Assembly: GCA_051881455.1 (NCBI GenBank)
Contig: JBJEPX010000063.1
Coordinates: forward strand, 1-6,775
Source of the DNA: Fimenecus sp051881455
GTDB lineage: Bacteria > Bacillota > Clostridia > Oscillospirales > Acutalibacteraceae
Length of the DNA: 6,775 nt
Reading direction: 5' to 3'
A program made the translations under genes and the position numbers. Shown here piece after piece: positions 1 to 6,224 of this stretch. The first letter of the stretch is position 1. Each line of letters begins with the position of its first letter. The notes beneath the pieces were generated by a model that saw only the letters and a list, made by a program, of their open reading frames with translations, did not search any database and had not been told where the DNA came from.

Positions 1-60
1 GTTCAGGCGAAAATATGCCGTTTTAAACCATATCGGGTTCGACTCCCCTCACCTTTTTAT

Positions 61-250
61 CTCTCCCTCCGTCTTTTGCTACGCAAAATCCACCTCCCTC
101 GTCAGAGGGAGGAAAATTCATCCGGCTTTTCGGCAAAATTTTCGGGACGATGTGGGTAGCGAAGCGGCGGCGAGGTAGTGAATGACAATCCGGTGGATTG
201 TCAGAGCCGAGCCGTGACCGAACCGCAGTGAGACTCATCGTCCCCTACTT
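61..250. repeat. Gene-free, hairpin-rich repeat-like DNA
   Basis: No credible gene lies in positions 1-365; open frames here have no ribosome binding site and run through inverted repeats. Visible structures are: ttttgc/gcaaaa at 74-79 and 83-88; an 8-bp perfect stem CCTCCCTC/GAGGGAGG at 93-100 and 105-112; a 9-bp perfect stem TGACAATCC/GGATTGTCA at 183-191 and 195-203 with a 3-base loop; and an outer pair GGGACGATG/CATCGTCCC at 144-152 and 236-244 that encloses the latter. The nested arrangement suggests a miniature dispersed element, or one repeat inserted into another. That it is repeated elsewhere in the genome is inference, since only this copy is in the window. Confidence 0.5.
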
Positions 251-290
251 TTGAATTGCAAATTAAAAATGGAAAATTGAAAATTTTTGA

Positions 291-330
291 TGTAATTTCA
301 CGGTGCACGAGGTCGTGTATTGTAATTTCA
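291..330 (+). repeat. 10-bp direct repeat with a small dyad between the copies
   Basis: TGTAATTTCA occurs at 291-300 and again at 321-330, exactly 30 bases apart. Between them is a short dyad, TGCACG at 304-309 against CGTGTA at 314-319 (one G-T pair). The second copy overlaps the proposed -35 box of the rpe promoter (320-325), so the pair could be a regulator binding site. A chance repeat in AT-rich DNA is also possible. Confidence 0.35.
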
Positions 331-348
331 TTAAAAATATGTTAGAAT
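320..348 (+). promoter_or_regulatory. Predicted sigma-A type promoter of rpe
   Basis: A -35 box TTGTAA (320-325) and a -10 box TAGAAT (343-348) are separated by 17 bases. Transcription would start near 355, just ahead of the ribosome binding site AGGTGAGG at 364-371, giving a very short leader. This is a prediction from consensus match and spacing. Confidence 0.6.
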
Positions 349-380
349 AAAACGATTATAAATAGGTGAGGTATATTGTT

Positions 381-1064
381 ATGATGAAAATATCACCCTC
401 TATTCTTTCCTGTGACTACGGAAGAATTGCAGAGGAATTAAAGGATATGGAGCGTTGCGGCGCGGATTATATACACATTGATGTTATGGACGGTCATTTT
501 GTCCCCAACATCACTCTCGGCGCACCTGTTGTAAAGTGCATAAGAAGTGCTACCGAGCTTCCCTTTGATGTTCATCTTATGATAAGCGAGCCGCTGAAAT
601 ATATTGACGATTTCTGCGACGCGGGTGCCGATATAATCACTTTTCATACAGAGTGCAGTTCTCCTGTGGGCGAAACGGTGGACAAAATACTTTCCCGCGG
701 CGTTAAAGCCTCTCTGACCGTTAAGCCTGCAACTCCCGCAGAAGATATTTTCCCCTACCTTGATAAGCTTTCAATGGTGCTTGTAATGACCGTTGAGCCG
801 GGCTTCGGCGGACAGAGCTTTATGGAAGATATGATGGGCAAGGTTGCCGCTCTCCGTAAAGAGATTGACCGCCGCGGATTAAACTGTGAAATTGAGGTTG
901 ACGGTGGAATAAACGAAAAAACCATCGCCATTGCCGCAGGTGCAGGCGCGGATGTGTTCGTTTCGGGCAACGCCCTATTTAAAAGCGAAAACCGCAAAGG
1001 CACTGTTGAAAAATTCAAGGCGGTTGCGGCTGAAAACTATTTAAAGAATATTGCTAAATATTGA
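381..1064 (+). CDS. rpe: Ribulose-phosphate 3-epimerase
   Basis: Cytosolic enzyme that interconverts D-ribulose 5-phosphate and D-xylulose 5-phosphate in the pentose phosphate pathway. The 227-residue product has the usual length and shows the family's TIM-barrel signatures in order: SPSILS at 5-10, HIDVMDGHFVPN at 32-43, DVHLM at 63-67, VEPGFGGQSF at 138-147 and EVDGGI at 172-177. The metal-binding and catalytic residues are expected to be His32, Asp34, His65 and Asp174, with the two aspartates acting as acid and base. The start is placed at the ATG at 381 because AGGTGAGG (364-371) lies 9 bases upstream; the in-frame GTG at 366 falls inside that site, and the ATG at 384 is an alternative. 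The last 11 bases overlap the end of the convergent mecA-like gene. No rsgA or kinase gene, common rpe neighbours in Firmicutes, is seen upstream. Confidence 0.97.
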   Translation: MMKISPSILSCDYGRIAEELKDMERCGADYIHIDVMDGHFVPNITLGAPVVKCIRSATELPFDVHLMISEPLKYIDDFCDAGADIITFHTECSSPVGETVDKILSRGVKASLTVKPATPAEDIFPYLDKLSMVLVMTVEPGFGGQSFMEDMMGKVAALRKEIDRRGLNCEIEVDGGINEKTIAIAAGAGADVFVSGNALFKSENRKGTVEKFKAVAAENYLKNIAKY

Positions 1065-1569
1065 TAAATCCCATATGCTTGCCTCTTTCGCAGATTGAGG
1101 CGGCGGTGTGGGCGGAGCTGATTTTTCCGAATTCCCCTAAAAGATGACCGTATTCCGATACAGAATTAGGAAAAACAAGGTAAAAGCTGTTTTCTATACG
1201 GTAAACGGGGCACTGAATATTTTTTGGCATGGTGTTTTTTGCCGCCGATAGGAAATCGAGAAAATCATCGGCATTCTCCATTTCAAAAACTGTGGGTATT
1301 TCCTGCTTCTTTACACGGTAACGCCGCTTTTTTGCCTGCGGAAATGTGAAAATAAAGAAGCATCCTCCGTTGTCGGCAGGCAGGGCGTCAACGATGATTT
1401 TATCTCTTCGCGGATATTTGTCGCAGGGAATATCTTTTAAAATTGTTCTTATTACTCTTTCGGTATGCTCGTCGCTTTCAAGCGTATCGTATGTAATATT
1501 GAATCTTTTCATTTCTTCTCCCGATAATTCAACAAGTACAACATTGCCGTTAAGCGTTTCAAAGGTCAT
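1054..1569 (-). CDS. MecA-like adaptor protein, short form
   Basis: MecA proteins bind the ClpC ATPase through their C-terminal domain and deliver substrates to ClpCP for degradation. The 171-residue product resembles MecA in both halves. Residues 1-78 match the N-terminal substrate-binding domain (pattern NGNVVLVELSGEEM near 7-20, then IIVDALP at 58-64). Residues 92-164 match the C-terminal domain, with VYRIENSFYLVF at 122-133 in the place of the family's LYSFENRYYLYV and a late ERGK at 161-164 in the place of EYGK. MecA is usually about 200-240 residues; here the linker is only 10-15 residues and the last helix seems missing, since the protein stops shortly after ERGK inside the rpe overlap. 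The start is supported by GGAGG 8 bases upstream, and a minus-strand promoter lies at 1602-1630. The family assignment is by remembered alignment; the targets are unknown. Confidence 0.75.
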   Translation of the reverse strand: MTFETLNGNVVLVELSGEEMKRFNITYDTLESDEHTERVIRTILKDIPCDKYPRRDKIIVDALPADNGGCFFIFTFPQAKKRRYRVKKQEIPTVFEMENADDFLDFLSAAKNTMPKNIQCPVYRIENSFYLVFPNSVSEYGHLLGEFGKISSAHTAASICERGKHMGFINI

Positions 1570-1601
1570 GGCGGTGTCCTCCGTAAAAGTGTTCTTAATC
1601 C

Positions 1602-1630
1602 ATCATATTACAGGGACAGGCAATGTGCAA
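1602..1630 (-). promoter_or_regulatory. Predicted promoter of the mecA-like gene
   Basis: Read on the minus strand, a -35 box TTGCAC (1625-1630) and a -10 box TATGAT (1602-1607) are 17 bases apart. This is a good sigma-A type match, about 30 bases upstream of the start codon at 1569. The 94-base gap to the divergent Rnf-like operon must also hold that operon's promoter. On the plus strand I see only weak candidates, such as TTACAG (1608-1613) with TAAATA (1631-1636). Confidence 0.55.
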
Positions 1631-1663
1631 TAAATAAATTTTGGAAAAAGTGAGGCAAAGGTT

Positions 1664-2830
1664 TTGACAGATACTGTAACGCCGAAAAAATCTCAGGATT
1701 TTCTTGAAATCCGCCGGCAGATGGCAGATTATGCCGTAATGCTTGCGGCTGTTTTTGCCGCGGCGTATTTTAATTACGGAATCAGAGTTTTACTGCTTGT
1801 TTTTTGCTCTGTTGCCGCCGCTGCAATCTGCCGCAGACTTGGCGAAAAAATATTGGGCGGAAACGCTTCGAGAGATTTTTTCTCCCTTGTAATCGGCGCG
1901 ACCGCGGCGCTTTTACTGCCTGTTACCGCTCCCTGGTGGATGGCGGTTTGCGCAGGTGCGTTTGCCGTTACCGTGTGCGTTTTGCCATTCGGTTCGGTGA
2001 AAAAATCGCCCTTTGTTCCCGCGGCGGCTTCAATTTGCTTTTTAACGCTTTGTTGGAGCGATAAAATGTTCAGCTACTCCTCAGGGAACACTTTGGCGCT
2101 CACTAAAATGCTTATGCAGAATATTTCCGTGGGTAGAAATTCGGTGGCTTTGCTTGAATTGCTTACAGGCAGTATTCCCTCGGCCATAGGTGCAGGCAGT
2201 ATTATTGCCTTGGCAGGCGCATTTTTGTATCTCGCGCTTCGCAGGCCGAAAAACTGTATTCCCGTAATAACCTTCCTTCTTGCAGTTGCAATAACGGCGG
2301 CTTTGTTCCCCCGCGTGAGCACGGGCAGGGGCGTTTCGGTTGTTATGGAGCTTTGCTCGGGAATGATGCTTTTCAGCGCTGTATTTTTTATGTCGTATCC
2401 GTCGGTTATGCCCGAGCGCCTTGTTTCCCGTGCGGTGTGGGGCTTTGCAGGCGGAATTATATGTATGCTTATCCGTCTTTTCGGAGCAATGGAGGAGTCC
2501 GTTTGTTTCGGAATACTCATAATTGACGCTATGTCGGAATTTTTTGACCGCATTCCCCTAACACCGTGGGAGAAAAAGCGTATCAAACAGTCGGAACCTT
2601 ATGTTGAAATTTCTCCCGTTGCGGTACCCGAAGAGGTGCTTAACGAAATTCCCGATATTGATGAGGAAAAAGAAACGGCAGAAAACGGCGAACAGCCCAA
2701 AGAGGAGGAAATAATCCCTGATAACAGTGAAAATACAGAGCCGGAGAGTTTGGAAGAGGTTATTTCGGAAGAAAATACGGTGAACGAAACCGAAGCTCCG
2801 TTTATTACGGGAGGTGACGGCGATGAGTGA
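1664..2830 (+). CDS. RnfD-like membrane protein with acidic tail
   Basis: Resembles RnfD, the flavin-carrying membrane subunit of the ferredoxin:NAD oxidoreductase Rnf complex. The 388-residue product has about nine or ten hydrophobic segments between residues 22 and 293. Family landmarks in order are: LVIGATAALLLPVTAPWWM at 75-93, PFGSVKKSPFVPA at 108-120 (family FGG-LG-NPFNPA), SSGNT at 139-143 where the flavinylation motif SGAT is expected, GSIPSAIGAGSIIAL at 169-183, FFMSYP at 241-246 (family FFMATDP) and a final FDR at 294-296. Thr143 would be the FMN acceptor if modification still occurs. Residues 309-388 form a tail that RnfD normally lacks, with 28 acidic and 2 basic residues. The TTG start is chosen because AGTGAGG (1649-1655) is 8 bases upstream. 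It is the first gene of the operon and its stop overlaps the next gene by 8 bases. The family is clear; electron-transfer function is doubtful. Confidence 0.85.
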   Translation: MTDTVTPKKSQDFLEIRRQMADYAVMLAAVFAAAYFNYGIRVLLLVFCSVAAAAICRRLGEKILGGNASRDFFSLVIGATAALLLPVTAPWWMAVCAGAFAVTVCVLPFGSVKKSPFVPAAASICFLTLCWSDKMFSYSSGNTLALTKMLMQNISVGRNSVALLELLTGSIPSAIGAGSIIALAGAFLYLALRRPKNCIPVITFLLAVAITAALFPRVSTGRGVSVVMELCSGMMLFSAVFFMSYPSVMPERLVSRAVWGFAGGIICMLIRLFGAMEESVCFGILIIDAMSEFFDRIPLTPWEKKRIKQSEPYVEISPVAVPEEVLNEIPDIDEEKETAENGEQPKEEEIIPDNSENTEPESLEEVISEENTVNETEAPFITGGDGDE

Positions 2831-3824
2831 GAAAAAAAGGATTTTCAAGCGCATAAGAAACAGTGCCGTCATTAAGAATCCCCTGCTTTTTGAGGCGGTG
2901 GGTCTTTGTCCCGTTGTTGCCATTGCCCTTTCTTTAAGGCTTGCTCTGTTTCTGGCGCTTGTAACAGCAATCGAAATGGTGGCTTGCGAGGTTTTAGCGT
3001 CCTTAATGCTTAAAAATGTTCGCCGCTATTGGCGCGTTGCTCTTTATGTTATATTCGGCACGGCGATAATTTATCCGGTAATGTATATTACAGGCAGATT
3101 TTTCCCCGATATGTCAATGAACTTCGGCGTTTATCTGCCCCTTATGGCGGTTAATTCCCTTGTTGCACTCCACTGCGAAAGAGTTGCGGTGAAAAACAAT
3201 GTGACCGACAGCCTTGTGGACGCACTTTCAGCTTCTTTGAGCTACGGCGCGGTAACGATAATAGTGGGATTTCTTCGTGAACTGCTGGCTTTGGGCACAA
3301 TCGGCGGCGCGGATATTCATTTACCCGTTAAATTCCCCGCCCTGCTTATGCCTTTCGGCGGACTTATCATAATGGGCTTTCTTGCGGCGGCGCTCAAAGC
3401 CGTAATCAGCGTGAAATATCCCAACGCCTCGCCTGACCGAGCCTTTGACACCTCTGAAATCCGCCGTTCACTTAAAGGCTCGTTGAAAGAGCTTATGAGC
3501 GATGATTTCAACCCCTACGGAGAGGACGGAGAGAGCGACACTGCCGTTGTCAGAAAAGAGCGTAAGCCAAAGGATAAAAAAGCGGATAAAAAGAAAGAGA
3601 AACTGCCGCGCAGGGAAAAAACGGTTAAAAAAGAAAAGCCGAAAACCCACAAATCGGCGAGAAAACATCAGGATAATGTCCAAAGGAGCGAAACTGTACG
3701 CCGTACGCCGAAAACGGAGGACGGCAGAACATACCTTGACGACTTTTCCGATATGCTCACAGAGCTTGAAGAGTATAAAACACGCAACGATGATACCGAA
3801 GATAAGGGAGGCGACGGACAATGA
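2823..3824 (+). CDS. RnfE-like membrane protein with long charged tail
   Basis: Resembles RnfE, a six-helix subunit that with RnfA holds an iron-sulfur cluster inside the membrane. Residues 19-196 match the family: NPLLFEAVGLCP at 19-30, YLPLMAVNSLVA at 104-115, GFLRELLALGT at 149-159 and MPFGGLIIMG at 176-185. Cys29 of GLCP is kept, but the second cluster ligand, in the family motif TNC, is Ser112 in VNS. RnfE is usually about 200-230 residues; this protein has 333. Its C-terminal tail contains a basic block at 244-297 (25 Lys/Arg against 8 acidic residues), probably disordered, and an acidic end at about 306-331. The ATG at 2823 is preferred to the in-frame GTG at 2814 because GGGAGG (2809-2814) is 8 bases ahead of it. 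The start lies within the end of the D-like gene (ATGAGTGA), which implies translational coupling. Confidence 0.85.
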   Translation: MSEKKRIFKRIRNSAVIKNPLLFEAVGLCPVVAIALSLRLALFLALVTAIEMVACEVLASLMLKNVRRYWRVALYVIFGTAIIYPVMYITGRFFPDMSMNFGVYLPLMAVNSLVALHCERVAVKNNVTDSLVDALSASLSYGAVTIIVGFLRELLALGTIGGADIHLPVKFPALLMPFGGLIIMGFLAAALKAVISVKYPNASPDRAFDTSEIRRSLKGSLKELMSDDFNPYGEDGESDTAVVRKERKPKDKKADKKKEKLPRREKTVKKEKPKTHKSARKHQDNVQRSETVRRTPKTEDGRTYLDDFSDMLTELEEYKTRNDDTEDKGGDGQ

Positions 3825-4414
3825 CAGTAATTTTAAAGCTTGTTTCCGCCGCGCTTTATGTAATGCTTTTCCAAAACCTTATTTTCAACGGCGGTTACGG
3901 TATAAGCGAAGCGATAAGAATGAGCGCAAAGCCCCGTCAGCTTTTGCCCATGACAATGTTTATAACATTTTTTTCCACGGTTGTTTCGGCAGTATGTGCT
4001 CTGCTTGACGGTATTGCATTTATTCACGGACTCAACGATATGCTTCACGCCGTTGTGTTCACGGCAGTTTTGCTTGCATGTTATTTTGTAACGGTTTTTG
4101 CCGTGCTTATTTCGGGCAAAGCATCTCCCCGCACCGTTCGCAGAATAGGCATTGCCGCTCTTAATACCCTTGTTTTGGGCGTTCCGCTCATAAACTACCG
4201 TTCCGCCTTTACGGTATATGAGGCTGTGGGCGCCGGTATAGGTGCAGGAGTCGCATATATTATTGCGGTATTACTGATAAATTCGGGACTTAAAGTCCTT
4301 GATATGAATAAAACTTTACCCAAGTGCTTTAAAGGAACTCCGGCGCTGTTTATCTACACCGCGCTTTTATCAATGGCGTTTACGGGTATTTCAGGCACAT
4401 CGGTACTAATTTAA
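3821..4414 (+). CDS. RnfA-like membrane protein lacking cluster cysteines
   Basis: Resembles RnfA, the inverted partner of RnfE in the Rnf complex. The 197-residue length is normal (RnfA is about 190) and roughly six hydrophobic segments span the protein. The clearest match is the C-terminus: CFKGTPALFIYTALLSMAF at 165-183 followed by GISG, against the family's PFRG...LMSLAFMGFSG. LNTLVLGVPLIN at 114-125 corresponds to the family's TNCAVLGVALLN. An ungapped alignment of the N-terminus puts YGIS (26-29) on the family's LGLC. Both iron-sulfur ligands are therefore replaced, by Ser29 and Thr116. The start overlaps the stop of the E-like gene (ATGA), with GGGAGG (3806-3811) 9 bases upstream. The divergence is greater than in the D- and E-like proteins, so the assignment rests partly on context. 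Confidence 0.8.
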   Translation: MTVILKLVSAALYVMLFQNLIFNGGYGISEAIRMSAKPRQLLPMTMFITFFSTVVSAVCALLDGIAFIHGLNDMLHAVVFTAVLLACYFVTVFAVLISGKASPRTVRRIGIAALNTLVLGVPLINYRSAFTVYEAVGAGIGAGVAYIIAVLLINSGLKVLDMNKTLPKCFKGTPALFIYTALLSMAFTGISGTSVLI

Positions 4415-4423
4415 GGATTTAAT

Positions 4424-5560
4424 ATGGCAAAAAAAGATTCGTCCCCGCGCAGATTAAAGGGGTATTATAAACTTTCAAAAAAATATCCCTCACGCCGAGG
4501 CACGGGGTATGCAATAGGTGAAAGCCGTAAAATGAAAAAAAGAGAACGCTCTTTGAAAATTGCGTCGGTATTTTTGCTTATTGCCCTTTTCGCCGTGGCT
4601 TTTGTGGGCGTGTCCCTTTATATAAAGCTTTCCGCCCGTCCGCTTCCCGAAAAAAAGCCTGAAACCGAAAATACGGTAACTGTTGAAAATATGGGCGAAA
4701 TAAGGGCAATTTTTCTTGAAAACGCCACGCTTGGCGATACGGACGGCTTTTCACGGTTCCTTGAAAATGCAAAGAAAAACGGTTTTAATGCCGTAATGCT
4801 TGATTTTAAAAATGCCGACGGTGCTTTAACCTACGGCTCCCACTTAATGGATATTCCCGCAGGATATGCGTATAATGCAGTAAATCAGGCTGTTCTGGAC
4901 AGAATAAAGACAGAGGGCTTTAAGGTAATAGCGAGAGTTTACTGCTTTGAGGACAGTATTTCTCCACAAAGGCTGGGCGCTTATGTTTATGAGGATGCCC
5001 AAAAAACAAAAATCTGGTTTGACGCTCCTGCCGTACAGGGCGGCAGCGTGTGGCTGGACCCTGTCAACGAAAAAGCACAGAATTATCTTTGCTCCGTAAT
5101 CAAAGAAATTTCCGCTTTCGGCGCAGACTGTATTTATTTGGAGTCCGTAGAATTCCCCACAGCACACGACGGTGCGGTACCTGTTTTTACGTCTGACGAA
5201 ACAACGCTCAACAAAAATCAGGTGCTTATGCAGTTTATAGAAAAAGCAGCTTCGGCGGCGGGAAATCACCCGCTGTTTATCGGCACATCTTATGACGGAG
5301 CTGTGGGCGGCGATGCTGAAAAGCTGGGAGGAACGCTTTTTGACACAGCGGCGTCGGTTTGTTCTCCTCTTATTGAAAAGCCTGAAAGCGGAGATTATAT
5401 CAGTTTGATAGAAGCGGAATATGCAAAGCTTAACGACAGCGTGAAAAACAATTTCACCACCCTGAAAGTGATTCCCACGGTTAAAAATCAGCCCGAGGAC
5501 ACAAAGTTTTACGAAAAATTGTCAACTTCAGCGGCGAAAAGTTATATAATCGTTCCCTGA
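4424..5560 (+). CDS. Membrane-anchored DUF4015-type putative glycoside hydrolase
   Basis: The 378-residue protein has a basic N-terminus (1-45, rich in Lys/Arg), one membrane helix at about 46-69 and a large domain from about 91 to the end, so the domain should lie outside the cell. The domain shows the layout of the DUF4015 putative glycoside hydrolase family, a TIM-barrel type: LDFKNADGALTYGS at 126-139, ARVYCFED at 170-177, WLDPVNEKAQNY at 210-221 and IYLESVEFP at 237-245. In that family the last motif usually reads like QFDYIRFP; here the Asp, Tyr and Arg are Glu240, Ser241 and Glu243, and the usual D-K-D of the first motif is D-K-N. Activity is therefore uncertain. AAGGA (4413-4417) is 6 bases upstream and the gap to the RnfA-like gene is 9 bases, so it is very likely in the same operon. 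The natural substrate is unknown. Confidence 0.75.
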   Translation: MAKKDSSPRRLKGYYKLSKKYPSRRGTGYAIGESRKMKKRERSLKIASVFLLIALFAVAFVGVSLYIKLSARPLPEKKPETENTVTVENMGEIRAIFLENATLGDTDGFSRFLENAKKNGFNAVMLDFKNADGALTYGSHLMDIPAGYAYNAVNQAVLDRIKTEGFKVIARVYCFEDSISPQRLGAYVYEDAQKTKIWFDAPAVQGGSVWLDPVNEKAQNYLCSVIKEISAFGADCIYLESVEFPTAHDGAVPVFTSDETTLNKNQVLMQFIEKAASAAGNHPLFIGTSYDGAVGGDAEKLGGTLFDTAASVCSPLIEKPESGDYISLIEAEYAKLNDSVKNNFTTLKVIPTVKNQPEDTKFYEKLSTSAAKSYIIVP

Positions 5561-5574
5561 TTTTACAAAAACAC

Positions 5575-5603
5575 TTGAAATACAATGAAATTTATTGTAT
5601 TAT
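5575..5603 (+). promoter_or_regulatory. Predicted sigma-A type promoter of efp
   Basis: A -35 box TTGAAA (5575-5580) and a -10 box TATTAT (5598-5603) are 17 bases apart. A perfect TATAAT at 5605-5610 is also present, but no -35 box lies at the right distance from it. The ribosome binding site GGAGG is at 5628-5632. No GC-rich terminator separates this promoter from the upstream operon, so read-through is possible. Confidence 0.65.
5579..5601. promoter_or_regulatory. 23-bp near-perfect palindrome in the efp promoter
   Basis: AATACAATGAA (5579-5589) and TTTATTGTATT (5591-5601) are inverted around A5590, with 10 of 11 positions matching; the outer 8 bp are perfect. The dyad fills the spacer and touches both promoter boxes, the position expected for a repressor operator. 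No repressor gene is visible in the window, and AT-rich dyads can arise by chance. Confidence 0.45.
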
Positions 5604-5642
5604 GTATAATGAATTAAAAGAAAAAACGGAGGTATAATACCT

Positions 5643-6200
5643 ATGGTATCAGCAGGTGATTTCAGAAACGGCGTTACATTTGAAATGGACGGTAATGTTT
5701 ATCAAATCATTGAATTCCAGCATGTTAAGCCCGGTAAGGGAGCAGCCTTTGTAAGAGCAAAGATTAAAAATGTTATTGCAGGCAGCGTTGTTGAAAGAAC
5801 TTTCAACCCCACCGAAAAATTCCCCACGGCTTTCATTGAGAGAAAGGATATGGAGTATTCATATAACGACAGCGGCCTTTACTACTTTATGGACCCCGAG
5901 TCATATGAGCTTGTGCCCATAAACGAATCAGACCTTTCCGACAACTTTAAGTTCGTTAAGGAAAATATGGTTTGCAAAATCCTTTCCTATAAGGGTAATG
6001 TTTTCGGCGTTGAGCCCCCCACATTCGTAACTCTTCAGGTTACAAAGACCGACCCCGGCTTCAAGGGCGACACTGCTACAAACGCCACAAAGCCCGCAAC
6101 TCTTGAAACAGGAGCGGAAATCAAGGTTCCCCTTTTCATTGACGAGGGCGAAATGATAAATGTTGATACACGCACAGGCGAGTATATGTCAAGAGCGTAA
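5643..6200 (+). CDS. efp: Translation elongation factor P
   Basis: EF-P binds ribosomes stalled on consecutive prolines, between the P and E sites, and promotes peptide bond formation. The 185-residue product is full length: a KOW-like N-terminal domain (about 1-60) and two OB-fold domains, with the family signature near the end (PGFKGDTA, KPATLETG, VPLFIDEGE, then DTRTGEYMSR). The tip of the first domain reads VKPGKGAAF, with Lys32 in the position that Bacillus subtilis EF-P modifies with 5-aminopentanol, rather than the arginine seen in rhamnosylated types. GGAGG (5628-5632) lies 10 bases before the ATG. The gene starts an operon with the CD1247-like gene 24 bases downstream. Confidence 0.98.
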   Translation: MVSAGDFRNGVTFEMDGNVYQIIEFQHVKPGKGAAFVRAKIKNVIAGSVVERTFNPTEKFPTAFIERKDMEYSYNDSGLYYFMDPESYELVPINESDLSDNFKFVKENMVCKILSYKGNVFGVEPPTFVTLQVTKTDPGFKGDTATNATKPATLETGAEIKVPLFIDEGEMINVDTRTGEYMSRA

Positions 6201-6224
6201 TTAAAAATAAGGAGGCTGTTTAAA

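Noticed and set aside
35..47. GGGTTCGACTCCC, like the T-arm of a tRNA or tmRNA
   Set aside because: Only three base pairs form, the next two positions mismatch, there is no CCA end, and the sequence upstream does not fold into an anticodon arm. The 5' part would lie outside the window. It could be a decayed fragment, but this is not supportable.
23..238. 71-codon open frame on the minus strand
   Set aside because: It runs through the hairpin repeats, has no convincing ribosome binding site and no recognisable domain. It looks like a chance reading of repeat DNA.
1664..1669. TTGACA, a perfect -35 consensus
   Set aside because: It coincides with the TTG start codon of the RnfD-like gene, and no -10 box lies about 17 bases downstream.
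1664..5560. A complete Rnf or Nqr complex
   Set aside because: Only D-, E- and A-like subunits are present; RnfB, RnfC and RnfG are absent and the key cysteines are replaced.
5605..5610. Perfect TATAAT upstream of efp as the main -10 box
   Set aside because: The only good -35 box (5575-5580) would be 24 bases away; TATTAT at 5598-5603 has the correct 17-base spacing. It may still add a minor start.
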